NCBI RefSeq assembly: GCF_041435115.1
Contig: NZ_CP108046.1
Span: 9,114,001-9,178,000, forward strand
Direction: 5' to 3'
Length of the DNA: 64,000 nt
Source of the DNA: Streptomyces sp. NBC_00289
Lineage (GTDB): Bacteria; Actinomycetota; Actinomycetes; Streptomycetales; Streptomycetaceae
Below the pieces are notes generated by a model that was given only the letters and a program-made list of their open reading frames with translations, was not told the DNA's origin and searched no databases. Positions 1 through 8,647 of the stretch are shown here, piece after piece; positions within the stretch are counted from its first letter, which is position 1; every line of letters starts with the position of its first letter. A program made the position numbers and the translations under genes.

Positions 1-633
1 GACGAATGGCTGCGCCGCCGGCGCCACACGCTGCTCCGCGGCTGGCACTGTGACCACGGCGCCCGCGTCGACCCGCCCGCCGCGACGATCCTGCGCGCCG
101 AGACCGTTCCGCCCTACGGCGGCGACACCACCTGGTCCAACCTGGCGGCCGCCTACGCCGGGCTCTCCGGCCCGGTGCGCGCGTTCGTCGACGGGCTGCG
201 GGCCGAGCACCGGCTGGGCGTCGGTTACCAGCCGCGGCCCGGCGACGACGCGTACGTCCGTCACCTGCTGGACCACCAGATCGCCACCCTGCACCCGCTG
301 GTCCGGGTCCACCCGGAGACGGGCGAGCGCGTGCTCTACGTCAACGGCTACTACGTCGAGCAGATCGCCGACGTCTCCCGGGCGGAGAGCGCGGCGATCC
401 TGGACCTGCTCCTCGAGCAGGCGACGCGGCCGGAGTACACCGTCCGGTTCCGCTGGGAACCGGGCAGCGTGGCCTTCTGGGACAACCGGGCCACCATCCA
501 CCTGGCCCCCTCCGACAACGCCCACCTCGGCCCCCGCACCATGCACCGGGTGATGCTCACCGGCGACGTGCCGGTGGGGGCGGACGGCAGGCCCTCGCAG
601 GCGCTCGTCGGCAGCGAGCCGGGACGCTGGTGA
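1..633 (+). CDS. TauD/TfdA-family Fe(II)/2-oxoglutarate dioxygenase (5' end missing)
   Basis: The reading frame is open from the first base and ends at TGA 631-633, so only the C-terminal 210 residues are present. The visible part has the HxD metal-binding pair in WHCDHG (residues 16-18 of the fragment) and the distal His in the WDNRATIHLAP segment. The Arg of the following MHRVMLTGD segment is the expected 2-oxoglutarate ligand. The family oxidises sulfonates, aryloxyacetates, sulfates or similar small acids; the substrate cannot be told from this fragment. It converges with the luciferase-like gene, with only 9 bp between stop codons and no obvious terminator. Confidence 0.9.
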   Translation, partial: DEWLRRRRHTLLRGWHCDHGARVDPPAATILRAETVPPYGGDTTWSNLAAAYAGLSGPVRAFVDGLRAEHRLGVGYQPRPGDDAYVRHLLDHQIATLHPLVRVHPETGERVLYVNGYYVEQIADVSRAESAAILDLLLEQATRPEYTVRFRWEPGSVAFWDNRATIHLAPSDNAHLGPRTMHRVMLTGDVPVGADGRPSQALVGSEPGRW

Positions 634-642
634 CGGTCCCGT

Positions 643-1677
643 TCAGCCGGCCGGCTGCCAGCCCAGCGCCGGGCCGAGCCGGGTGGCCATGTCGGTGAGG
701 ATCTGGACGTAGTCCTCGTGCCCGAAGGTGAACGGCAGCGCGAAGGCGACCTCGTCGACCTCACGGAACGCGGCGTGCGCGTGCAGCCGTTCGACGAGTT
801 CCTCCGAGGTGCCCACCAGGTCCGGCGCGAACATCAGCCGTGCCGGGCCCTGCGGTGACGCGGTGCGCGGAGCGCGCTTGGCGGCGTACTCCTCGTACTT
901 CGCGCGTTGCGCGGGTGAGGCGGAGTCGGTGGGGATGACGACCAGGCCCTGGGAGACGCGGGCGGCCTCGCCGTCGGGGTGGTGGGCGCGGAAGGCACGG
1001 ATGTGCGACAGCTGGATGCCGGCGAAGTCCGCGGGGCCCGCCGTCTCCTGCCCTTCCGCCTTGACGACGCTGCTGGTCAGGAAGTTCATGGCGTTCTCGC
1101 CCGCCCAGCGCGCGGAACCGAGGCTGCCGCCGCCGTACCACAGGCGGCCGCCCAGCCCCGGGGAGTGCGGCTGCACCCGCTCCGAGAACACCTCGAAGCC
1201 CTCGACGCCCTGGAAGCCGGTGACCGGCTTGCCGCGGACGCCGTCCAGCAGCCGCCCCACCCGCGTGTAGCCGAAGTCCTCGGTCTCGGCCGTGTCCGGG
1301 TACAGGGCGCCCTTGACCTGGTCGTAGTGCATCGGCGGGCCGACGCTGACCCCCGGGTTGAGCCGGCCCCCGCTCAGGATGTCGACGGTCGCCAGGTCCT
1401 CGGCCAGCCGCAGCGGGTTCTCCCAGCCCAGCGGGATGACGGCGGTACCCAGTTCGATGCGGTGGGTGCGCTGCGAGGCGGCGGCGAGCACGGCGACCGG
1501 GGACGAGATGCCGTACTGGAGGTGGCGGTGGCGGACCCACGCGCTGTCGAAGCCGAGCCGCTCGCCCAGCTCGATGATCTCCAGCGTGGACTCGTGTCCC
1601 CGGCGCGGATCGGCTTCGTCGAAGAGACCGATGGTGAGGAAGCCCAGCTTGCGCAACGGGCGTGAGGTCGGGGACAC
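643..1677 (-). CDS. LLM class flavin-dependent oxidoreductase
   Basis: A 344-residue luciferase-like monooxygenase fold protein. The N-terminal beta strand LGFLTIGLFD, the mid-region RIELGTAVIPLGWENPLRLAEDLATVDILSGG (split here as family signature) and the C-terminal GTSEELVERL stretch are typical of FMN/F420-dependent LLM oxidoreductases. I chose GTG at 1675-1677 because GGAGG lies 5 bases upstream; that ribosome site overlaps an in-frame ATG at 1687-1689, which would add four residues (MEER) but has no site of its own. The substrate is unknown. The pairing with a TauD-type dioxygenase suggests use of organosulfur or other small-molecule nutrients, but that is inference. Confidence 0.88.
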   Translation of the reverse strand: MSPTSRPLRKLGFLTIGLFDEADPRRGHESTLEIIELGERLGFDSAWVRHRHLQYGISSPVAVLAAASQRTHRIELGTAVIPLGWENPLRLAEDLATVDILSGGRLNPGVSVGPPMHYDQVKGALYPDTAETEDFGYTRVGRLLDGVRGKPVTGFQGVEGFEVFSERVQPHSPGLGGRLWYGGGSLGSARWAGENAMNFLTSSVVKAEGQETAGPADFAGIQLSHIRAFRAHHPDGEAARVSQGLVVIPTDSASPAQRAKYEEYAAKRAPRTASPQGPARLMFAPDLVGTSEELVERLHAHAAFREVDEVAFALPFTFGHEDYVQILTDMATRLGPALGWQPAG

Positions 1678-1757
1678 GCGCTCCTCCATCGTCCACGGCG
1701 CACTTGGCCGTACACCGGTCTGTTCGATTGTCGCAGGCGGCCGCCGTGGGGGACGGG

Positions 1758-3260
1758 TCAGGTCAGGGGGATGACGACCTCGTCCTCGACCGGCGGTTCG
1801 ACCTCCTGAGCGCGGTTGCCGGTGGCCGCGTAGCAGCGCAGCCGGATGGCCTCGGGGGTGACGTCCAGGCGCAGGAAGCACTTGAAGAACGGCGGACTGT
1901 ACGTCGCCGAACTGGGCGAGAACAGCTGCGTGTAGATCTTGCGCACGGGCAGCCGCAGCCGCGAGGTGCGGTCGGGGCGGCCGCCCGCGCCCAGGAGGCT
2001 CGCCACCAGCCGGGTGCGTCGCGTGACGCGGGCGGGTTCGCCCGGGGAGCGGGTCGGCGGGATGCCGAGGCGTTCGGCGATCACGGCCGTCGCCTCGGCC
2101 TCGCTGAGCTCGAAGAAGCGGCGCAGGCGCAGTCGGCGCCCGTAGAGCCTGCTGTAGAAGGCGAGGGAGTCACCGCGCAGGGGGTAACAGCGGAAGTCCT
2201 GCTCGGTGACGTCCGCGACGCCGATGCGCGGGATGGTGTGGGTGGCGTGCATGAACGCACCACCGCCCCCCGCGACCACGTACTGGAGGGTGCGGCCGTC
2301 CACCTGGACCGGGTAGCGCTGGTAGTTGTGGATGTCACCGCCTATCGCCGCGACGTAGTGGTGGGCGGGGTCGCGCACGAGGTCGTCGACCGTGCCGCCC
2401 CCCTCGATGGGGCACGGGTGGCGTTCGCCGTCCACGTACAGCGGCGAGCCGGTGACGAGGATCTTGGGGCGGGGGCCCTGGGAGACCTCGCGCAGCCATG
2501 CCCCCTGCTCGGCGTCGACGGTGCCGAGCAGGCCCGTGTCGATGCCGATGACGCGCACGGGGCCGGCGTCGATCGCCCAGTAGGGGCCGGGCTGAGCGGC
2601 CTGTTGGGCCGGTGCGGACCGCAACTTCCGCGCGGTGCCGAGGTGTTCGCCGTCGTGCGGGCGAGGCCGGTGCCACAGCAGTGACCGGAGCCAGGCCCGG
2701 GTGAGGGGCCGTGGTGCGGGTTCCGGGGGGAGGGGAGGCGTGGCGTCGCAGAAGACGCGCATGAAGGCGCCGAGGTCCTCGTACCAGTCGTGGTTGCCCG
2801 GTATCGCGTAGATGGGGGCCCGGTAGTCCTGGTAGGGGCGGAAGAACTTCGTGGCGTAGTCGTCGGCGCTGCCGACCGGGTAGATCACGTCGCTGGCGAG
2901 GACGGCGAAGTCCGTGTCCTGACCGACTTTCAGGAAGCCGGGGACGACGGCGTACTGAGGGTCGTCGCCCTCGCCGGTGTCGCCGATGACCATGAAGGAG
3001 AACCGGTCCGGATCGTCGCGCCGGATCACCTTGTCGGCCGGTGCCCCGGCGGCCGCCCGCTGGGCCACCCATCTGCCGCGGGTCCGGCCGGTGGGGTCTC
3101 CGAACCAGGAGGCCAGTACGCCGTTGCGGGCGGCCCACAGCATCTTCGGGTCGAGCCACGAGATCTTCTCGACCTTACGCGGCATGAGCTGCTGGTAGTC
3201 ACCGCGTTCTGCGGCGCCCCAGCCGGCGCCTTCGGCGGTATCGCGTGAGGAGTCAGACAC
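1758..3260 (-). CDS. Calcineurin-like metallophosphoesterase
   Basis: About 500 residues. Metallophosphoesterase motifs appear in order: GDTGEGDD near residue 93, a SDVIYP segment standing in for GDxxY, GNHDW in the middle, and GGDIHNYQRY in the second half as the GxxH metal-binding motif. These bind a two-metal centre that hydrolyses phosphoesters; the substrate is unknown. There is no signal peptide, so it is probably cytoplasmic. The start is taken as GTG 3258-3260, giving VSDSSRD; an ATG about 25 codons further in is also possible, because neither has a strong ribosome site. The C-terminal 150 residues are family-specific and of unknown role. Confidence 0.85.
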   Translation of the reverse strand: MSDSSRDTAEGAGWGAAERGDYQQLMPRKVEKISWLDPKMLWAARNGVLASWFGDPTGRTRGRWVAQRAAAGAPADKVIRRDDPDRFSFMVIGDTGEGDDPQYAVVPGFLKVGQDTDFAVLASDVIYPVGSADDYATKFFRPYQDYRAPIYAIPGNHDWYEDLGAFMRVFCDATPPLPPEPAPRPLTRAWLRSLLWHRPRPHDGEHLGTARKLRSAPAQQAAQPGPYWAIDAGPVRVIGIDTGLLGTVDAEQGAWLREVSQGPRPKILVTGSPLYVDGERHPCPIEGGGTVDDLVRDPAHHYVAAIGGDIHNYQRYPVQVDGRTLQYVVAGGGGAFMHATHTIPRIGVADVTEQDFRCYPLRGDSLAFYSRLYGRRLRLRRFFELSEAEATAVIAERLGIPPTRSPGEPARVTRRTRLVASLLGAGGRPDRTSRLRLPVRKIYTQLFSPSSATYSPPFFKCFLRLDVTPEAIRLRCYAATGNRAQEVEPPVEDEVVIPLT

Positions 3261-3374
3261 CGGTGCACCGTAACAATGACCCGGACCGGGGCCCGAAGGG
3301 GGAGTGCGGCGCCCCGCGGACCTCAATGACGCTCCGGGGCAGGGGCGTTGCCGGCTCCTCGACATCCCGCGCCC

Positions 3375-3423
3375 CACATCCCGGCGCCCCGACTTCCCGG
3401 GCCCTCACATCCCGGCGCCCCGA
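3375..3423. repeat. Direct repeat, 18-bp core, 31-bp period
   Basis: The core CACATCCCGGCGCCCCGA occurs at 3375-3392 and again at 3406-3423, with a related degenerate copy just upstream at 3361-3374. It lies in the short gap between the metallophosphoesterase and MHYT genes and has no assigned function. Confidence 0.6.
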
Positions 3424-3488
3424 GGTTCCCGCCCGCACCGGACGCAACCCCGCGACTGCCGGGCGACGCCCGACCGGCTGACGTCCCG

Positions 3489-4397
3489 TCACTCGCGCGT
3501 GCGCCGCGGGACCTCGTACGGATCCCGCCGGGACCAGGTCGGGTCGGCGGGAGCGTCCTTGGGGGAGCCGGGGTGTTCGGCGGAACCTCGGCGTGGCGCA
3601 CGGGTCGCGGCGGTGACGGCGGAGGCGGTCCGCCGGGGTGCGGGCTGCCCGTTCCATCCGGCGTCGCCCATGACGAGAAGGGGGTCGAACATGACGACCA
3701 CGCCGGCCAGCAGCAGGAAGACCACCGGCCCGAGGAGCATCGGCAGCAGCAGCGAGGTGGGCGATTCACCGGCCCAGGACGCGCCGACGGTGTCGTGCAC
3801 ATGGACGGTGACGGCCTCCATGGCCGTGTAGTGCATCCCCGACACGGCCACGCCCATCACCAGGCTGGCCCCGAGGCTCGCCAGGAAGCCCCGGATCGAG
3901 ACCGCGGCCCACAGCGCGGCGGTCGCGGCGACGATCGCGATCACCACGGAGAGTGCGACGGCGGGCGAGGCGTACCGGATGTCGCCGTCCAGCCGCATCG
4001 CCCCCATGCCCAGGTAGTGCATCGCGGCGACACCCAGGCCGGTGACGGTTCCCGCGGCGGACAGCGTGGCGGTGGTGGCGCCCCGGTACCCCACGGCGAA
4101 GACGCCGATGCCGACCACGACGACGGCCACCACCAGGCTCAGTACGGTGAGCCCGACGTGGTAGCCGATCCGGGTCTCCTCGACCTGGAAGCCGATCATG
4201 GCGACGAAGTGCATGGTCCAGATGCCGCAGCCGATCGACGCGGCCCCGAGTGCGAGCCAACCCGGCTTCCACGACTGATCGTTGTGCAGCGACCGGACGA
4301 CGCAGCGCAGCCCCAGGGCCCCTCCCAGACAGGCCATCAGATACGCCGCCACCGGAGTGACCGCGCCGTACCGAAACCCGTCGACCGTGCCGTCCAT
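3489..4397 (-). CDS. MHYT-domain integral membrane sensor protein
   Basis: 302 residues with about seven hydrophobic segments. Three MHYT-type repeats are visible: WTMHFVAM, AAMHYLGMGAMR and SGMHYTAMEA. The conserved Met and His residues of this module are thought to bind a metal (probably copper) and sense a diatomic gas or redox state. No GGDEF, EAL, kinase or other output domain follows; the last 70 residues are a basic, Pro/Arg-rich cytoplasmic tail. The start ATG is preceded by GGGGGGAG. It is divergent from the secreted protease gene. Confidence 0.88.
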   Translation of the reverse strand: MDGTVDGFRYGAVTPVAAYLMACLGGALGLRCVVRSLHNDQSWKPGWLALGAASIGCGIWTMHFVAMIGFQVEETRIGYHVGLTVLSLVVAVVVVGIGVFAVGYRGATTATLSAAGTVTGLGVAAMHYLGMGAMRLDGDIRYASPAVALSVVIAIVAATAALWAAVSIRGFLASLGASLVMGVAVSGMHYTAMEAVTVHVHDTVGASWAGESPTSLLLPMLLGPVVFLLLAGVVVMFDPLLVMGDAGWNGQPAPRRTASAVTAATRAPRRGSAEHPGSPKDAPADPTWSRRDPYEVPRRTRE

Positions 4398-4813
4398 AAG
4401 CCAACTCCCCCCGAGTAATGGCCTTTTGTGAGGCCCTGTCTACGGGGTGGGGACTTGGTGAAGCAAGCCTTACCGGCGGTAGCCCGGCCCTCCGTCGTCC
4501 GCCGCCGGCTCTCCGCGCACCCGCGTCACCACAGGGAACGGACAGGTGGCTCACAGGGTGATGCGATGCGGCGGTCGCGACCGCATGGGGTACCGAGGGA
4601 AATCCCTAGAAGCCCCCAGGAGGTGATGACATGCCCTGGACAAGCCTGTCAGTCTCCCTCCCAACTGCCGTGCACAAGTGCCAACTGCGCGGCAGGACAA
4701 GCAGTTTCCCCTCACACAGCTCGGTCCCGCACACCTCGGCTCGTCCCGGACAGCACACCCGTCTGCCCGGTCTGTCAACGACCGACCCATCGGTCGCAGC
4801 AGTAGGAGAACGA
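4398..4813. promoter_or_regulatory. Divergent intergenic region upstream of the M4 protease
   Basis: 416 bp between two divergent genes, so promoters for both should lie here. No confident sigma-factor hexamers are seen. The notable element is a near-perfect Shine-Dalgarno stretch, AGGAGGTGATGAC at 4618-4630, immediately before ATG 4631. That ATG is in frame with the protease and would add 61 residues before its signal peptide. The normal start has its own site at 4804-4808. Confidence 0.4.
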
Positions 4814-7213
4814 GTGAGACCCAACCCCCGCAAGCGGATTGCTGCCGGAGCAGCCCTGCTCTCCACCGCCGCCCTCCTGGCCGTCGGCATCCAGACGGTC
4901 CCGGCGGCCGCGCAGCCCGCAGCCCCCCACCCCAGTCCCCTGCGTGCCGGCGCCCTGCCCGCCGACATCACGCCCGCGCAGCGCACCGCACTGGTCAAGA
5001 GCGCCGCGGCGAAGACGACGCGGACGGCCCGCACCCTCGGCCTGGGCGCCAAGGAGAAGCTGGTCGTCAAGGACGTCGTGAAGGACAACGACGGTACCGT
5101 GCACACCCGCTACGAGCGCACCTACGCCGGTCTCCCCGTGCTCGGCGGCGACCTGGTCGTGCACACACCGCCCGCCTCCCGGGCCTCCGGCACGGTGAGC
5201 ACCACCTTCAACGGCAAGCGCACCGTCAAGGTGGCCTCCACCACGGCGACCTACTCCAAGTCCGCCGCGCAGACGAAGGCGTTGAAGGCGGCCAGGGCGC
5301 TGGACGCCGAGCAGCCCGCCGCCGACAGCGCCCGCAAGGTGATCTGGGCCGGCAGCGGCACCCCGAAGCTGGCCTGGGAGACGGTGGTCAGCGGCTTCCA
5401 GGACGACGGCACGCCGAGCAAGCTGCACGTCGTCACCGACGCCGTCACCGGCGCGAAGCTCTCCCAGTTCGAGGGCGTCCAGACGGGCACGGGCAACAGC
5501 CAGTACAGCGGCACGGTCACCATCGGCACCACGCTGTCCGGCTCGACGTACCAGCTGAACGACACCACGCGCGGCACGCACAAGACGTACAGCCTGAGCA
5601 ACGGCACGTCCGGCACCGGCACCCTGATGACGGACGCCGACGACACGTGGGGCACCGGCTCCGGCTCCAACACCCAGACCGCCGGCGTCGACGCCCACTA
5701 CGGCGCCCAGGTGACGTGGGACTTCTACAAGAACACCTTCGGGCGCAGCGGCATCAAGAACGACGGCGTCGCCGCCTACTCCCGCGTCCACTACAGCACG
5801 GCGTACGTCAACGCCTTCTGGGACGACGACTGCTTCTGCATGACCTACGGCGACGGCACCAGCAGCACGCACGCGCTGACCTCGCTGGACGTCGCGGGCC
5901 ACGAGATGAGCCACGGCGTCACCTCCAACACCGCGGGCCTGAACTACACGGGTGAGTCGGGCGGTCTGAACGAGGCCACCTCCGACATCTTCGGCACGGG
6001 TGTGGAGTTCTACGCCAACAACTCCTCCGACGTGGGCGACTACCTCATCGGCGAGAAGATCGACATCAACGGCGACGGCACGCCGCTGCGGTACATGGAC
6101 GAGCCCGACAAGGACGGCGGCTCCGCCGACAGCTGGTACTCCGGCGTCGGCAACCTCGACGTCCACTACTCCTCGGGCCCGGCGAACCACATGTTCTACC
6201 TGCTCTCCGAGGGCAGCGGCAGCAAGACCATCAACGGCGTCACCTACAACAGCCCCACCTCCGACGGGGTCGCCGTCGCGGGCATAGGCCGGGCCGCCGC
6301 CCTGCAGATCTGGTACAAGGCGCTGACGACGTACATGACGTCCAGCACCAACTACGCCGGTGCGCGCACCGCCGCGCTGAACGCCGCCGCGGCACTGTAC
6401 GGCACCAGCTCCAGCCAGTACGCGGGTGTCGGCAACGCCTTCGCCGGCATCAACGTGGGCAGCCACATCACGGTCCCGTCGACGGGCGTCACGGTCACCA
6501 ACCCGGGCAGCCAGTCGTCCACCGTCGGCACCGCGGTGAGCCTCCAGGTCTCGGCGAGCAGCACCAACAGCGGGTCGCTGACGTACGCGGCGACCGGTCT
6601 GCCCGCCGGACTGTCGATCAACAGCTCCACCGGCGTGATCTCCGGCACCCCGACGACGGCCGGCAGCTCCAGCGCCACCGTCACGGTCACCGACAGCACC
6701 GGCGCGACCGGCACCGCCTCCTTCACCTGGACGGTGAGCTCCAGCGGAGGCGGCGGCACCTGCACCGCGGCGCAGCTGCTGGGCAACGCCGGCTTCGAGT
6801 CGGGCAACACCACCTGGACGGCGTCCAGCGGAGTCATCACCAACTCCAGCAGCCAGGCGGCGCACGGCGGTTCCTACAAGGCCTGGCTCGACGGCTACGG
6901 CTCGACCCACACCGACACGCTGACCCAGTCCGTGGCCATCCCGTCGGGCTGCAAGGCGAGTCTCACCTTCTACCTGCACATCGACAGTGCGGAGACCACC
7001 ACCAGCACCGCCTACGACAAGCTGACGGTCACCGCCGGATCGACCACGCTGGCGACCTACTCCAACCTCAACAAGGCCACGGGGTACACCCAGAAGACCT
7101 TCGATCTCTCCTCGTTCGCCGGATCCACCGTCGCCCTGAAGTTCAGCGGCGTCGAGGACTCCTCGCTCCAGACCAGCTTCGTCGTGGACGACACCGCCCT
7201 GACGACCAGCTGA
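4814..7213 (+). CDS. Secreted M4 (thermolysin-like) metalloprotease with C-terminal accessory domains
   Basis: 799 residues from GTG 4814, with AGGAG at 4804-4808. The order is: twin-basic N-region and hydrophobic signal peptide (about 1-35), FTP/PepSY-type propeptide (to about 215), then the M4 catalytic domain. Zinc motif HEMSH is at 363-367 and the third ligand Glu387 is in GGLNEATSD. A putative-Ig (He_PIG-like) domain at about 560-640 contains SSTVGTAV and GLPAGLSINSSTGVISGTP. A carbohydrate-binding-like beta-sandwich of about 150 residues at the C-terminus begins CTAAQLLGNAGFESG. It should be exported, self-processed and degrade extracellular protein. The accessory domains probably anchor it to substrate or polymer. 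A strong stem-loop follows the stop. Confidence 0.95.
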   Translation: MRPNPRKRIAAGAALLSTAALLAVGIQTVPAAAQPAAPHPSPLRAGALPADITPAQRTALVKSAAAKTTRTARTLGLGAKEKLVVKDVVKDNDGTVHTRYERTYAGLPVLGGDLVVHTPPASRASGTVSTTFNGKRTVKVASTTATYSKSAAQTKALKAARALDAEQPAADSARKVIWAGSGTPKLAWETVVSGFQDDGTPSKLHVVTDAVTGAKLSQFEGVQTGTGNSQYSGTVTIGTTLSGSTYQLNDTTRGTHKTYSLSNGTSGTGTLMTDADDTWGTGSGSNTQTAGVDAHYGAQVTWDFYKNTFGRSGIKNDGVAAYSRVHYSTAYVNAFWDDDCFCMTYGDGTSSTHALTSLDVAGHEMSHGVTSNTAGLNYTGESGGLNEATSDIFGTGVEFYANNSSDVGDYLIGEKIDINGDGTPLRYMDEPDKDGGSADSWYSGVGNLDVHYSSGPANHMFYLLSEGSGSKTINGVTYNSPTSDGVAVAGIGRAAALQIWYKALTTYMTSSTNYAGARTAALNAAAALYGTSSSQYAGVGNAFAGINVGSHITVPSTGVTVTNPGSQSSTVGTAVSLQVSASSTNSGSLTYAATGLPAGLSINSSTGVISGTPTTAGSSSATVTVTDSTGATGTASFTWTVSSSGGGGTCTAAQLLGNAGFESGNTTWTASSGVITNSSSQAAHGGSYKAWLDGYGSTHTDTLTQSVAIPSGCKASLTFYLHIDSAETTTSTAYDKLTVTAGSTTLATYSNLNKATGYTQKTFDLSSFAGSTVALKFSGVEDSSLQTSFVVDDTALTTS

Positions 7214-7232
7214 TCCCGCACCTCTGAACGGC

Positions 7233-7268
7233 AGCCCCGCACGCGAGTTCCGCTTCGCGTGCGGGGCT
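7233..7268. terminator. Stem-loop terminator, 14-bp perfect stem
   Basis: The arms are 7233-7246 and 7255-7268 with an 8-base loop, lying between the convergent M4 protease and GH64 glucanase genes. A perfect GC-rich stem in this position probably terminates in both directions. Confidence 0.85.
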
Positions 7269-7295
7269 GACACGTTCGTGTGCGGGCCTTTCGTA

Positions 7296-8480
7296 TCAGT
7301 TGAACGGGTCGAGGGTCAGATACGCCTGCCGGGGAGCACCGTCGTGGACGAGCGACTCGTGGTTGCCGACGTCGTCGAACGCGAAGGCGTACGCCTTGCC
7401 GTCGGCCATCTGCGCGTGGATCTTGCGGGCGTAGTGGTTGGTCACCGTGTCCTGGTAGAAGCCCGCGTCCGTGGCGTCGGGCTGGTTGGGGTTCGCCAGG
7501 AGCGTGGACCGGTTGTAGCCCGCGCAGAGGGTGCGGGAGATCGGGCCGCGCACCTGGTCGTTGGGGGCGTCCAGCAGTTTGTGGCAGCCGAAGATGCTGT
7601 CCGCGTCCGGCTTCTGGAAGCTGGTGACGACCGCGCCGGCGCTGTTGGTGAAGTTCATGACGTTGCCGGAGACCCGGCCGTAGTACCTGGTGTTCGGCTG
7701 GTCGCCGAAGGGCGTGACCGTCAGTGTCGCGGTCGTGTACTTCTGCCAGACGCGGTTGACGTAGTCGTCCATCACGGAAGCCGGAAGCGCCCCGCTCTCC
7801 AGGCCGTGTCCGGGTGACAGTGCCCGCAGCACGGTGCCGTCGGAGCGGGTCTGAATCAGGTTGGCCCAGCCGCCCGGCTGTCCGCGCAGGGCGTTGAAGA
7901 ACCCGTTGTATCCGCCCGCCTTGAGGTGCCCGGTGTTGACGGTGCTGCCGTCGGCGCGCTGCACGCCGACCGCGTAGGGCGCGGAGAACATGTCCACCTG
8001 GGTGCTGTTGAGCCACAGTCCGGAGTCGTTGAGCGTGTATTCGGACCAGTTGAAGAGGATGTTGCGGTTCGGGTCGGTCGGGTTCTGCACGGCCGGCTGC
8101 ACCAGGCCGCCGGTGGTCAGTCTGAACACCAGCTTCTGACCGTACGAGAAGTAGATCCTGCCCGAGAACTTGGGGACCTGGATCGTTTTGGACTGCCCGG
8201 CCGCCGGCCCGGGGATGGACGCGTCGGGTGCGGGCGTGGGTGGGTTGCCGCCGGCGGGCCATGCGTGGAACGTGCCGTTCGCGTCGGCCCAGCCCTGCTG
8301 GCCGGTCGTCAGCAGGGTGCCGAGGTTGTAGACGTAGACGGCGTCACCGCGCCCGGAACTGTTGGTGATCTTCAGCGGGACGGTGTCGGGGACGGCCGCC
8401 TGGGCCGGGGGCCCGAGGCTGAGGAGCGCGCCTATGAGGGCGACGGCTCCGACGAGTCTGAGGGTGATCCTTGCGAGCAC
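7296..8480 (-). CDS. Secreted GH64 beta-1,3-glucanase (laminaripentaose-producing type)
   Basis: 394 residues. It begins with an exported-protein leader (VLARITLRLVGAVALIG followed by a PAQAA cleavage region). The GH64 core follows: VPLKITNSSGRGDAVYVY, then FNWSEYTLND and STQVDMFSAPYAVG. The Glu in NWSEYT and the Asp in QVDMF correspond by position to the catalytic acid/base pair described for Streptomyces matensis GH64 (from memory). It cleaves beta-1,3-glucan such as fungal cell wall or laminarin, probably to pentasaccharides. I chose GTG 8478-8480 because GGAGG lies upstream. A CebR-like palindromic operator lies about 50 bp upstream, implying induction by glucan or cello-oligosaccharides. 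Confidence 0.93.
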   Translation of the reverse strand: MLARITLRLVGAVALIGALLSLGPPAQAAVPDTVPLKITNSSGRGDAVYVYNLGTLLTTGQQGWADANGTFHAWPAGGNPPTPAPDASIPGPAAGQSKTIQVPKFSGRIYFSYGQKLVFRLTTGGLVQPAVQNPTDPNRNILFNWSEYTLNDSGLWLNSTQVDMFSAPYAVGVQRADGSTVNTGHLKAGGYNGFFNALRGQPGGWANLIQTRSDGTVLRALSPGHGLESGALPASVMDDYVNRVWQKYTTATLTVTPFGDQPNTRYYGRVSGNVMNFTNSAGAVVTSFQKPDADSIFGCHKLLDAPNDQVRGPISRTLCAGYNRSTLLANPNQPDATDAGFYQDTVTNHYARKIHAQMADGKAYAFAFDDVGNHESLVHDGAPRQAYLTLDPFN

Positions 8481-8528
8481 TCTCCACCTCCGTGCGGGGT
8501 AGGCCTGTGGGGTTGGTCCGTACCATGC

Positions 8529-8542
8529 TGAGAGCGCTCTCA
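8529..8542. promoter_or_regulatory. CebR/LacI-family operator upstream of the GH64 glucanase
   Basis: TGAGAGCGCTCTCA is a perfect 14-bp palindrome. It differs from the CebR consensus TGGGAGCGCTCCCA only by one symmetrical base pair. It lies 49-62 bp upstream of the chosen GTG, where it could block the promoter. This fits known sugar-responsive repression of secreted glucanases and cellulases in Streptomyces. BglR-type LacI regulators recognise nearly identical sites, so the exact regulator is not decided. Confidence 0.75.
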
Positions 8543-8647
8543 AAGTCGCATCGAGGTGTGCTCATGTCAACAAGGTGAACAAAAAAGGGGTCGCCGGTGA
8601 GCCACGACGGGCCACCGGCGTCCCTGCGTAGAGGGTCGTCCCTGTGC

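Noticed and set aside
4775..7273. 832-codon minus-strand open frame opposite the M4 protease
   Set aside because: Antisense shadow; the plus strand has signal peptide, HExxH and accessory domains.
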